The notes beneath the pieces are model-generated. The model was not told the origin of the DNA. It did not search any database and was given only the letters and a program-made list of their open reading frames with translations. A stretch of DNA of 64,000 nucleotides from Hyalangium gracile (GTDB lineage Bacteria > Myxococcota > Myxococcia > Myxococcales > Myxococcaceae), in contig NZ_JAHXBG010000034.1 of the NCBI RefSeq assembly GCF_020103725.1, positions 1-64,000 of the forward strand, written 5' to 3'. Of the stretch, positions 1 to 11,553 are shown piece after piece. Made by a program: the position numbers and the translations under genes. How positions within the stretch are numbered: the stretch's first letter is position 1; every line of letters starts with the position of its first letter.

Positions 1-71
1 ACGGAAGTTAAGCCCTCCAGAGCCGATGGTACTCCGCGGGAAACCGCGTGGGAGAGTAGGTCGCTGCCGGA
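1..71 (+). rRNA. rrf: 5S ribosomal RNA, 3' part
   Basis: The first ~70 bases match the 3' two-thirds of a bacterial 5S rRNA: the GGAAGUUAAGC segment, the GAUGGUACU turn, the GGGAAACC loop and the GGGAGAGUAGG strand that closes the molecule. The 5' part lies outside the window. The 3' end is placed just before the T-run at 72-77; the exact base is uncertain by a few nucleotides. A strong terminator follows directly, so this is the end of an rrn operon. Confidence 0.93.
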
Positions 72-81
72 TTTTTTCTTC

Positions 82-125
82 GCGCCCCTGGCGCCCTTCA
101 CTGGGCTCCAGGGGCGCTTTTTTTT
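82..125 (+). terminator. Intrinsic terminator of the rrn operon
   Basis: A perfect 10-bp stem (82-91 with 108-117, GCGCCCCTGG / CCAGGGGCGC) carries a further GCCC/GGGC pairing inside it and is followed by eight T residues (118-125). It lies about 10 nt after the 5S rRNA end, as expected for an rRNA operon terminator. Confidence 0.93.
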
Positions 126-327
126 GGGGCCTGAGGCCCGTGGCCCAGGTCGATCGGCCGGGCCCTTCAGGCTCCTTGCCTGGGCGAGCTGGCGGCGGCG
201 TTCGGTCGCACCTGGCCCGCCTGGGGGCAGCGCTCTCTCGGCGGCAGCGGACAGCGGCAGGGCAGGCGAGCCCCAAAACGCGCCCAAGTCAGCGGATTCT
301 CTAGGTAATTTGGGAGTGCAGTGTTGT
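126..327. other. Gene-free stretch between rrn terminator and kinase promoter
   Basis: No gene is supported here. Short open frames exist on both strands but have no plausible start signal or codon pattern. The stretch separates the rRNA terminator from the promoter candidate of the first kinase gene. Confidence 0.6.
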
Positions 328-357
328 TTGACGGACCGTTGCGGCTCCGTCTAAAGT
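328..357 (+). promoter_or_regulatory. Candidate sigma-70-type promoter for the PEGA kinase gene
   Basis: TTGACG (328-333) and TAAAGT (352-357) are separated by 18 nt. Transcription would start near 364, which rules out the GTG at 321 as the start of the kinase and favours ATG 429 or ATG 390. The call is from pattern match only. Confidence 0.4.
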
Positions 358-428
358 CCCTAGCTCCGCCCGGTTTACTTCCGCCTCCCATGGCACCGTT
401 GCTGCCCGGGTCGGGGCGACTCCACGAG

Positions 429-3200
<2,772 letters not shown>

Positions 3201-3295
3201 GCGGGCATGTGTCACCCTCCTCGATTGTTCGGTATGGAGGGCCACCGCTGCGGGAGTGCTCTCGCTGACGGAGCTTCACGGTAAGGTGAATCGCC

Positions 3296-4666
3296 ATGCA
3301 AACGAAGCCCAGCCGAGTGCCGGTCGAGACCGGTCCCGCCCCACAGCCCATTTCGTATCCCACTCGCCGGGAGTTCCTCGAGCCCGACTGGCGGCGCATC
3401 CCCGCCTACAAGGACGTCTCCGCCGCCGAATGGGAGAGCTCCGTCTGGCAGCGCAAGCACACCATCAAGAACCTGCGCGAGCTCAAGGCCGCGCTGGGCT
3501 CCCTCCTGCCCGACGATCTGGCGGAGAGCATCGACCGTGACCAGAAGGAGCGGGCGACCATGTCGCTGCTCCTCCCTCCGCAGATGCTCAACACCATGAA
3601 CGTGGAGGACCTCTGGAACGATCCGGTCCGCCGCTACATGCTGCCGGCGTTCGCGGACCGTCGCACCGACTGGCCCAATCACCCCAAGGCCAGCCGCGAC
3701 AGCCTCCATGAGGCCGAGATGTGGGTGGTGGAGGGCCTCACCCACCGCTACCCCACCAAGGTGCTCGCGGAGATGCTGCCCACCTGCCCCCAGTACTGTG
3801 GGCACTGCACCCGCATGGACCTGGTGGGCAATGACGTGCCCCAGGTGCCCAAGCACAAGTTCGCCATCGGGCCCAAGGAGCGCTACGAGCAGATGCTGGA
3901 CTACCTGCGCCGCACGCCCACCGTGCGCGACGTGGTGGTGTCCGGCGGCGACATCGCCAACCTGCCCATCCAGCAGCTCGAGCCCTTCGTCAGCGCCCTG
4001 ATGGACATCCCCAACATCCGGGACATCCGTCTGGCCAGCAAAGGCCTCATGGGCATCCCCCAGCACTTCCTCCAGGACAGCGTCCTCCAGGGGCTGGACC
4101 GGCTGGCCAAGAAGTCCATCGAGCGGGGCGTGGACCTGGCGCTCCACACCCACGTCAACAATGCCCAGCAGCTCACTCCGCTGGTGGGCAAGGCCGTGCG
4201 CAAGCTGCTCGACATGGGCTTCCGCGACGTGCGCAACCAGGGCGTCCTGCTGCGCGGCGTGAATGACAGCGCCCACGCCCTGCTGGACCTGTGCTTCACG
4301 CTGCTCGACCATGCGAAGATCCTGCCGTACTACTTCTATATGTGCGACATGATCCCCAACTCGGAGCACTGGCGGCTGTCCGTCGACCAGGCCCAGAAGC
4401 TCCAGCACGACATCATGGGCTACATGCCCGGCTTCGCCACGCCGCGCATCGTCTGTGACGTGCCCTTCGTCGGCAAGCGCTGGGTCCACCAGGTCGCCGA
4501 GTACGATCGCGAGCGCGGCATCTCGTACTGGACCAAGAACTATCGCACCGGCATCGAGGCCAATGACCCCGATGCGCTCAACCGCAAGTACGAGTACTAC
4601 GATCCCATCGACACCCTGCCGGAGTCCGGTCAGGCGTGGTGGCGCGATCAGCTCAAGGCGGCGTGA
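3296..4666 (+). CDS. KamA-family radical SAM protein, divergent paralogue
   Basis: 456-aa protein of the lysine 2,3-aminomutase (KamA) family. The radical-SAM cluster motif is complete: C164-x3-C168-x2-C171 in TCPQYCGHC. Two Asp-containing motifs align with the substrate-binding aspartates of lysine 2,3-aminomutase (CDMIPN and VCDVPF). The Gly-rich PLP-lysine motif PGGGGK of the classical enzyme is replaced by PFVGKRW, so PLP binding may persist through that lysine but is altered. The start has AAGGTG at 3283-3288. The stop overlaps the start of the next gene by one base (TGATG), so the two are co-translated. I infer an amino-acid mutase-like reaction on an unknown substrate, or a partner role to the next protein. 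Confidence 0.85.
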   Translation: MQTKPSRVPVETGPAPQPISYPTRREFLEPDWRRIPAYKDVSAAEWESSVWQRKHTIKNLRELKAALGSLLPDDLAESIDRDQKERATMSLLLPPQMLNTMNVEDLWNDPVRRYMLPAFADRRTDWPNHPKASRDSLHEAEMWVVEGLTHRYPTKVLAEMLPTCPQYCGHCTRMDLVGNDVPQVPKHKFAIGPKERYEQMLDYLRRTPTVRDVVVSGGDIANLPIQQLEPFVSALMDIPNIRDIRLASKGLMGIPQHFLQDSVLQGLDRLAKKSIERGVDLALHTHVNNAQQLTPLVGKAVRKLLDMGFRDVRNQGVLLRGVNDSAHALLDLCFTLLDHAKILPYYFYMCDMIPNSEHWRLSVDQAQKLQHDIMGYMPGFATPRIVCDVPFVGKRWVHQVAEYDRERGISYWTKNYRTGIEANDPDALNRKYEYYDPIDTLPESGQAWWRDQLKAA

Positions 4667-5901
4667 TGGACTCGTCCCCCCAGACGGGTGGGGCCTCAGC
4701 CACTGGCCCATCGAAGGCCCGGGCCGGTCGTGCTCCCTCGAGCGCCGAGGGCCGCCGCCGCCTGTTTCCCCAGGCGACGGATGCGGAGTGGGGTGACTGG
4801 CGCTGGCAGCAGCGCCACGCCGTCCGCAACCTCGAGCAGCTCGAGCGCTATGTGCCCCTGACGGCCGACGAGCGCGCAGGCGTCCAGGAGACGGCCTCGC
4901 TGTTCCGCATCGGCATCAGCCCGTACTACCTGTCGCTCATCGACCCGGAGCATCCGTTCTGCCCCGTGCGCATGCAGTCCATCCCCGTGCGGGCCGAGGC
5001 GCGCGTCCGCCCCGGTGAGCTGACCGATCCGCTGGGCGAGGACAAGACCCGGCCCGAGGAGGCCATCGTCCACAAGTATCCGGACCGGGTGCTCTTCCTC
5101 GCGCTGGACACGTGCTCCGTCTACTGCCGGCACTGCACCCGCCGCCGCATCACCAAGGGCGGCGAGGCCGAGCTGAGCAAGGAGCAGATGCGCCGCGGCA
5201 TCGAGTACATCCGCAGCCACCCCGAGGTGCGCGATGTGCTCATCTCCGGGGGCGATCCGTTCCTTCTCAGCGATACCCGTCTGGAGGAGCTGCTCGCGCC
5301 GCTGCAGGAGATTCCCCATGTGGAGATGATCCGCATCGGGACCCGGGTGCCGGTGTGTCTGCCAATGCGTGTCACCGACTCGCTCGCGCGCACGTTGCGG
5401 CGCTACGCGCCCGTCTATGTGGTGACGCACTTCAACCACCCCAAGGAGATCACTCCCGAGGCCAGTGAGGCCTGCGAGCGTCTGGTGGACCATGGCGTGC
5501 CCGTGGAGAACCAGGCCGTGCTCATGCGCCGGCTCAACTCGGACGCTCGCATCATCAAAGAGCTGTCCCACGCCCTGCTGCGCATCCGCGTGCGGCCGTA
5601 CTACCTCCACCAGATGGATGTCGCCGAGGGCTGCGAGCACCTGCGCACCCCCATCTCCAAGGGCGTGGAGATCCTCCAGCAGCTCCGGGGCTTCACCACC
5701 GGGCTCGCCGTGCCGCACCTCGCCGTGGACCTGCCCGGGGGCGGCGGCAAGGTCACGCTCCAGCCGGACTATGTGGTCGAGCGCGGTGAGCGGGAGACCC
5801 TCTTCCGCAACTTCAAGGGCCAGCAGTACGCCTACCCCGAGCCGGAGCAGACCGACTGCTCCTGCCCCTATGACGAGGTCTGGCGGGCTCGGGCCCGCTG
5901 A
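4666..5901 (+). CDS. kamA: Lysine 2,3-aminomutase (KamA family)
   Basis: 411-aa radical-SAM/PLP enzyme expected to move the alpha-amino group of L-lysine (or another amino acid such as glutamate) to the beta carbon. All hallmark motifs are present: C150-x3-C154-x2-C157 for the 4Fe-4S cluster, D318 in QMDVAEG and D355 in AVDLPGGGGK for substrate, and K362 for PLP. It starts at ATG 4666, overlapping the stop of its paralogue. The N-terminal ~30 residues are low-complexity and variable. No beta-lysine acetyltransferase (AblB) lies beside it, so osmolyte synthesis cannot be assumed. Beta-lysine for a secondary metabolite or for EF-P modification are alternatives; substrate specificity is not settled by sequence. 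Confidence 0.85.
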   Translation: MDSSPQTGGASATGPSKARAGRAPSSAEGRRRLFPQATDAEWGDWRWQQRHAVRNLEQLERYVPLTADERAGVQETASLFRIGISPYYLSLIDPEHPFCPVRMQSIPVRAEARVRPGELTDPLGEDKTRPEEAIVHKYPDRVLFLALDTCSVYCRHCTRRRITKGGEAELSKEQMRRGIEYIRSHPEVRDVLISGGDPFLLSDTRLEELLAPLQEIPHVEMIRIGTRVPVCLPMRVTDSLARTLRRYAPVYVVTHFNHPKEITPEASEACERLVDHGVPVENQAVLMRRLNSDARIIKELSHALLRIRVRPYYLHQMDVAEGCEHLRTPISKGVEILQQLRGFTTGLAVPHLAVDLPGGGGKVTLQPDYVVERGERETLFRNFKGQQYAYPEPEQTDCSCPYDEVWRARAR

Positions 5902-5918
5902 GGGGGCGGCGGCGGCGG

Positions 5919-6557
5919 CTACCTCCTCTTCGACTTCGCCTTCTTCGCGGGGGCGGGCTCGGGAGTGGTGGCGATCGGCGTCGTCGCATCCTCGATGACG
6001 GCATCGCCGGGGGCTGCTTCCGTGAAGTTCTCCAGCCCCTCCTCGCCCGGGGGCAGGCCCTCCTCGACTTCCACTCCCGCCTCCTCCGTGGACTCCAGCA
6101 CCACCGGGTTCTCGTCGCTGAAGCCCCGCTGGATGGGGATCTCGTCGGGATCCAGGCCCTGCTCCTCCTTCCGCCTCCGCTCCGCCTCCTTGGCCTCCCT
6201 TGCCTCCCGGGCGGCCTTGTCACGAGCCTCCAGCTGCTTCTCCGCCTGGGCGACGGCCTCGCGCTCCTCGCGGTCCATCTGGGCCACGTGGCGCGAGTAC
6301 TCCTTGTCCGACACCCCGTGCTTCTCCAGCACCGCCAGGCCCGCTGCCTGCTGCTCCTTCGCAGCCTGGCCACGCTCCTCGTTGCTCATCTCCGAGGGCT
6401 TCCGGTTGCCGTAGGCCGCGTCCACCTTGGCCTTCGCGGCCTGCTCGTCCCGGCGGATCTCCGCGATCTTCTCGGGCGTGAGTGCCTCCTGCGCCACGGC
6501 CAGCCCTGGCACGGCAAGCCAGGAGGCGACAAGCAGGACGGACGTTCGGCGGGACAT
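5919..6557 (-). CDS. Secreted charged helical protein, function unknown
   Basis: 212-aa protein not recognised as a family. A clear signal peptide (MSRRTSVLLVASWLAVPGLA, cleavage after AVA) precedes a highly charged, Ala/Glu/Lys/Arg-rich region (about 25-135) likely to form long helices or a coiled coil. An acidic, Pro/Thr-rich segment and a basic tail (KKAKSKRR) follow. It converges on the kamA pair with only 17 nt between the stops. Probably periplasmic. Confidence 0.7.
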   Translation of the reverse strand: MSRRTSVLLVASWLAVPGLAVAQEALTPEKIAEIRRDEQAAKAKVDAAYGNRKPSEMSNEERGQAAKEQQAAGLAVLEKHGVSDKEYSRHVAQMDREEREAVAQAEKQLEARDKAAREAREAKEAERRRKEEQGLDPDEIPIQRGFSDENPVVLESTEEAGVEVEEGLPPGEEGLENFTEAAPGDAVIEDATTPIATTPEPAPAKKAKSKRR

Positions 6558-6637
6558 GACGGCTCCTCGAGGGTTGCCTCAATCTAGGAGGGGGAGGGGG
6601 ACCCGGGCAATCCGCCCGTTGGCCGACTCCTCCGCAC

Positions 6638-6958
6638 TCAGCCGTTCTGGCACCGCGTACACCCGGCGTTGGCCTGGGCGCACTGCTCTCGCGCCTGGAC
6701 GCAGCGCGGCGGCAGATCCGTCCGGTCCGGGTGGGCCTCCACCAGCCCACACAGTTCCTCCGCCACCGTGCAGGTCTGCTGGGCCACCGTGCAGCGGTCC
6801 GGGCAGGGCAGCTCCTCGGACTGCTCCTTGAGTCGCAGCTCCTCGAGCTGGGCAGAGGCTGCATCGATTCGCGAGTCGTCGGTGCCAGCCACCCGTTCCA
6901 CCTGCTTGGGACAGCCAGCGAGCACCAGGGCCAACAGGGCAAGGCAGGAAGCGCGCAT
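6638..6958 (-). CDS. Small Cys-rich lipoprotein
   Basis: 106-aa protein with a lipoprotein signal (LALLALVLAGC, lipidated Cys at about 16). The mature part carries eight further cysteines, several in CxxxC or CxxC spacing (CPDRC, CTRC), which suggests disulfides or metal binding in the periplasm. No family recognised. Same strand as the preceding secreted protein and the next gene, with gaps of 80 and 42 nt, so it may be a loose transcription unit. Confidence 0.65.
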   Translation of the reverse strand: MRASCLALLALVLAGCPKQVERVAGTDDSRIDAASAQLEELRLKEQSEELPCPDRCTVAQQTCTVAEELCGLVEAHPDRTDLPPRCVQAREQCAQANAGCTRCQNG

Positions 6959-7000
6959 GGCCTTCCCTTATGCGCCGGCCCGCCACCGCGTCCAGCGTGC

Positions 7001-7564
7001 TCAGCGCAGGCCGGGGATGCCGGGGCCGGGACGAGGCGGCGGGGTCTCCGGGGGCCGCGTCCAATAGAAGTACGCCGCCAGCGCCAGCAGCAGCCCCACC
7101 GCGATCCTCCGGAAGAGGTCCTCCCGCTGGCGGCGAGGAGAGGCGGCCTCCACGCGCTCGGCGGCCTCGAGTGCCGCGCTCACCTCCTGGCCCACCGCGA
7201 GCAGCCTCCGGCAGAGCCCCACCGTGTCCGCGAGGGCCGGGCTGGCGGAGGCGCCCTCCCGCTCCATCGCCGCCGAGAGCTGCCGGGCCCAGGCCGCCTC
7301 CTCGTCCGGGCTCCCCGGGGGGCGGGCACTCCCTCCGGCCGCCACCGTGAGTGACAGCGCCTCCCGCAGCAGGTTCACCGAGAACGCCTCCGGCGACACG
7401 CCGTAGAAGGCCGCGCAGGCCTCCAGGGACGCTCCCTGGGCCAGCCGCCGCCGGAGCAGCGCGGCCGAGCGGGGCGGCAGCGCTCGCAGCAGCGCCCCCA
7501 GCGCGGTGGGAGCCAGTGCCGAAGGATCGAAGGTGGGGGGCATCGGCTTGTCAGTCTCCCTCAT
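7001..7564 (-). CDS. Tail-anchored protein with sigma region 4-like helix-turn-helix
   Basis: 187-aa protein (or 180 aa from the internal ATG at 7543, which has a better placed GGAGA upstream). Residues ~20-65 resemble the region-4 DNA-binding helices of sigma-70 family factors (an LPP start, then a helix, turn and recognition-like helix around GVSPEAF), but the match is weak. The middle part is Ala/Glu-rich and helical. A single membrane helix (IAVGLLLALAAYFYW) lies near residue 155 with a short Pro-rich tail. It reads as a membrane-tethered protein. A regulatory role is inference only. Confidence 0.6.
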   Translation of the reverse strand: MRETDKPMPPTFDPSALAPTALGALLRALPPRSAALLRRRLAQGASLEACAAFYGVSPEAFSVNLLREALSLTVAAGGSARPPGSPDEEAAWARQLSAAMEREGASASPALADTVGLCRRLLAVGQEVSAALEAAERVEAASPRRQREDLFRRIAVGLLLALAAYFYWTRPPETPPPRPGPGIPGLR

Positions 7565-7616
7565 CCGGTGGCCGTTTTCTTGAGCCGCGATCCAGGCCTC
7601 CTACACTGTCGGGACC

Positions 7617-8723
7617 ATGTTGCGTCCTGTTGCACTGCTCCTCGTCCTGTTCATGGCCCTGCCCGCGGCCGCGGTGGAGACCATGCGCATCGCGATGAGC
7701 GAGGGGCGAGACGAGGTCCAGGTGAGCGGCCAGGGCCTGTCGCTCGGGATGGATACCGAGGATGCGACCTTCCACCCGCTGGGCAAGAGCCGGGTGACGG
7801 TGCGGCGCAAAGGCCGGAAGCTGGAGGTCAACGGTGCTCCCGTCGTCGGCGACGCGGTGCGCTTGCGCGCCGGCTGGGTGTCCGATGACGCAGGCGTCCC
7901 CGGAGATGCGCCCCTGCGCGCCGGGGACATGCGGGTCCGCGGGGACGTGGTGGTGCGGCTCTACCGGGACGGGCTGCAGCTCATCAACGTCATCCCCCTG
8001 GAGGACTACCTGGCCGCGGTGCTCGGCAGCGAGATGCCAGTCTCGTTCCCTCCCGAGGCGCTCAAGGCCCAGGCCATCGCCGCCCGCACCTATGCCCTCC
8101 AGAAGAAGCTGGAGGCCTACGGGAGCGCCTTCTACATGGGCAGCAGCGTGCTCCATCAGGTGTACGGGGGCGTCACCAGCGAGGACCCCCGCACCCGCGC
8201 CGCCGTGGAGGCCACCCGGGGCGAGGTGCTCACCTATGAGCTCGCTCCCATCGAGGCCTACTTCCATGCCTCGTGCGGCGGGCACACCGAGTCCGGTCAG
8301 GCCGCGCTCCAGCGCGATCTGCCCTACCTCCAGGCCGTCGAGTGCCCCTGCGGCAAGCTGCCCTCCAGCCGCTGGTCCGCCACCGTGAGTGAGCAGGAGC
8401 TCCGGGATGCGCTCGAGGGCTCTCCCGAGGGCCTGCGCATCGCTGGCCGCACCTCGACGCACCGGGTCACCCGGATGAGCACCTCCGGCGGAGCGACGCT
8501 GGATGGCGCCCGCTTCCGGCAGCGTCTGGGCTATACCAAGCTCAAGAGCCTGGACTTCGAGGTGGAGCGCACCGCCCACGGCTACCACTTCACCGGCCGC
8601 GGCTATGGCCACGGGGCCGGGCTCTGCCAGTGGGGCGCTAAGGTGCTCGCGGACGGGGGCTGGAGCTACAAGGACATCCTCTCGCACTACTACCCGGGTG
8701 CCGAGCTCCAGCAGCTCTACTGA
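7617..8723 (+). CDS. SpoIID/LytB domain protein (peptidoglycan-acting)
   Basis: 368-aa exported protein with an N-terminal signal peptide (LLLVLFMALPAAAVE). The SpoIID domain is clear: IPLEDYLAAVLGSEMP with the conserved Glu, ALKAQAIAARTYAL, HASCGGHT, and the C-terminal GRGYGHGAGLCQWGA plus ILSHYYPG. SpoIID proteins cut glycan strands bare of peptides; LytB relatives enhance amidases. In a non-sporulating Gram-negative lineage it probably acts in cell-wall remodelling. It is divergent from the preceding gene and 42 nt upstream of queA, so it may share that transcript. Confidence 0.88.
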   Translation: MLRPVALLLVLFMALPAAAVETMRIAMSEGRDEVQVSGQGLSLGMDTEDATFHPLGKSRVTVRRKGRKLEVNGAPVVGDAVRLRAGWVSDDAGVPGDAPLRAGDMRVRGDVVVRLYRDGLQLINVIPLEDYLAAVLGSEMPVSFPPEALKAQAIAARTYALQKKLEAYGSAFYMGSSVLHQVYGGVTSEDPRTRAAVEATRGEVLTYELAPIEAYFHASCGGHTESGQAALQRDLPYLQAVECPCGKLPSSRWSATVSEQELRDALEGSPEGLRIAGRTSTHRVTRMSTSGGATLDGARFRQRLGYTKLKSLDFEVERTAHGYHFTGRGYGHGAGLCQWGAKVLADGGWSYKDILSHYYPGAELQQLY

Positions 8724-8765
8724 GTTCGGTTCCGGGGCGGCACCGAGGCTGCTACAAGCGCCCCC

Positions 8766-9851
8766 GTGTCGTCCCGTCTCTCCGACTATGACTTCGAGCT
8801 GCCCGACGCGCAGATCGCCCAGCAGCCCCTGGGCTCTCGTGACGCGTCGCGCCTGATGACCGTGAGCCGGGCCACCGGCGCCTGGGAGCACCGGCGCTTC
8901 TCGGACCTGCCCACGCTGCTGCGCCCGGGCGATCTGCTCGTCCTCAACGATGCGCGCGTCATCCCCGCCCGCCTGCTGGGCGCCAAGGCAGGCACCGGCG
9001 GCCGCGTGGAGCTGCTCGTCGTCCGCCCCGCCGCCAGCACCCTCACTTCCACCGCGCTCGCCCAGGCCCCCGAATCCAGTGACTGGATCTGCCTGGGGCA
9101 GGCCTCCAAGGGCCTCAAGCCCGGCGCGCGGGTGGACTTCCCCGGCGGGCTCACCGCCGAGGTGCTCGAGGTCTTCGGCGGAGGGGAGTACCGCGTGCGC
9201 TTCCAGGCCCCGCCGGGCGCCTCCTTCCAGGAGCTGCTGGCCCAGGCCGGGCGGCTGCCGCTGCCGCCCTACATCAGCCGCGAGCCGGATGCCGCGGACG
9301 CCGAGCGCTACCAGACCGTGTATGCCCGCTCCTCCGGCTCGGTGGCGGCGCCCACCGCCGGCCTGCACTTCACCGAGGCCACCTTCGCCGCCCTGGAGGC
9401 CCGAGGCGTCCAGCGCGCCATGGTGACGCTGGACGTGGGCCCGGGCACCTTCCTCCCCGTGCGCGAGGAGGAGCTCGACAAGCACAAGATGCACCCGGAG
9501 CGCTACGGCGTGCCCGAGGAGACGGCCGCCGCGGTGAATGCCGCCAAGGCCGAGGGCCGCCGGGTGATCGCCGTGGGCACCACCGTCGTGCGCACCCTGG
9601 AGGCCGCCACGGACCCCCAGACGGGGCGGCTGCGCGCCGGCATGGGCGACACCACGATCTTCATCCGCCCGGGCTTCACCTTCCGCCAGGTGGACGTGCT
9701 GCTCACCAACTTCCACCTGCCACGCTCCACCCTGGTCATGCTGGTGAGCGCGCTGCTGGGCCGTGAGCGCACCCTGGCGGCGTATGCCGAGGCGGTCCGC
9801 GCGGGTTATCGGTTCTTCTCGTATGGCGATGCCATGCTGGTGACGGAGTGA
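8766..9851 (+). CDS. queA: S-adenosylmethionine:tRNA ribosyltransferase-isomerase
   Basis: 361-aa cytoplasmic enzyme transferring and isomerising the ribose of SAM onto 7-aminomethyl-7-deazaguanine in tRNA, giving epoxyqueuosine. Family signatures run through the length: YDFELPDAQIAQQPL at the N-terminus, LLVLNDARVIPARL, YQTVYARSSGSVAAPTAGLHF, LDVGPGTFLPV, and TNFHLPRSTLVMLVSAL. The start is GTG 8766 and the length is normal. It is followed after 3 nt by tgt, the enzyme acting just before it in the same pathway. Confidence 0.97.
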   Translation: MSSRLSDYDFELPDAQIAQQPLGSRDASRLMTVSRATGAWEHRRFSDLPTLLRPGDLLVLNDARVIPARLLGAKAGTGGRVELLVVRPAASTLTSTALAQAPESSDWICLGQASKGLKPGARVDFPGGLTAEVLEVFGGGEYRVRFQAPPGASFQELLAQAGRLPLPPYISREPDAADAERYQTVYARSSGSVAAPTAGLHFTEATFAALEARGVQRAMVTLDVGPGTFLPVREEELDKHKMHPERYGVPEETAAAVNAAKAEGRRVIAVGTTVVRTLEAATDPQTGRLRAGMGDTTIFIRPGFTFRQVDVLLTNFHLPRSTLVMLVSALLGRERTLAAYAEAVRAGYRFFSYGDAMLVTE

Positions 9852-11033
<1,182 letters not shown>

Positions 11034-11084
11034 GCACAGGGGGGGCCCAGGTGTTGGGAAGGGGGCTTCGCCTCCCGCGTTCAC

Positions 11085-11113
11085 TTGCTCACGATGGAGG
11101 CTGCTGCTAAGAG
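11085..11113 (+). promoter_or_regulatory. Candidate promoter for yajC-secD-secF
   Basis: TTGCTC (11085-11090) and TAAGAG (11108-11113) are 17 nt apart in the 157-nt gap after tgt. The -10 side resembles the CTAAAG seen before the first kinase gene. A C-rich imperfect dyad (11131-11158) follows in the putative leader. Weak pattern match; read-through from tgt is equally possible. Confidence 0.3.
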
Positions 11114-11190
11114 GCGCACCCTTCTGGGTTGACCTTTACCCACACCCGGGTGGGGGTCGAAACCGAACCTTCCAAGCGACGAGGCGGTAC

Positions 11191-11553
11191 GTGGCAGACA
11201 GCTTCCTGATTCTGGCGCAGGCCCCGGCCGGGGGCGCGAGCCCCCTGGTCAACATGGGCTTCATCGCCCTGCTGGTGGCCATCATGTACTTCGTGATGAT
11301 CCGTCCCCAGCAGAAGCAGGCCAAGACGCATCGCGAGCTGCTCGCGGGCCTGAAGAAGGGCGACGAGGTCGTCACGCAGGGTGGCATCCTGGGGAAGATC
11401 CACCAGGTCGCCGAGCAGACGGTGACGCTGGAGGTGGCCAACGGGGTGCGCCTGCGCGTGCTCAAGCGGTCCATCTACGCCAAGGGCTCGATCGCTGACG
11501 ACGCTCAGGCCTCGGCCAAGTCCGAGGACAAGGACAAGAAGGAGGAGAAGTAA
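11191..11553 (+). CDS. yajC: Sec translocase accessory subunit YajC
   Basis: 120-aa inner-membrane protein. One N-terminal membrane helix (MGFIALLVAIMYFVMI) is followed by the family signature RPQQKQAKTHRELLAGLKKGDEV-type segment and a small beta domain (GGILGKI, VTLEVANGVRLRVLKRSI), then a Lys/Glu tail. It forms a complex with SecDF that assists protein export. The start is GTG 11191. Its stop overlaps the secD ATG by one base (TAATG). Confidence 0.95.
   Translation: MADSFLILAQAPAGGASPLVNMGFIALLVAIMYFVMIRPQQKQAKTHRELLAGLKKGDEVVTQGGILGKIHQVAEQTVTLEVANGVRLRVLKRSIYAKGSIADDAQASAKSEDKDKKEEK

Noticed and set aside
11131-11158. Terminator or riboswitch between tgt and yajC
   Set aside because: The C-rich dyad has an almost loop-less centre and no T-run, and it does not match a riboswitch I know. 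A preQ1 element would be expected near queuosine biosynthesis or transport genes, not after tgt.
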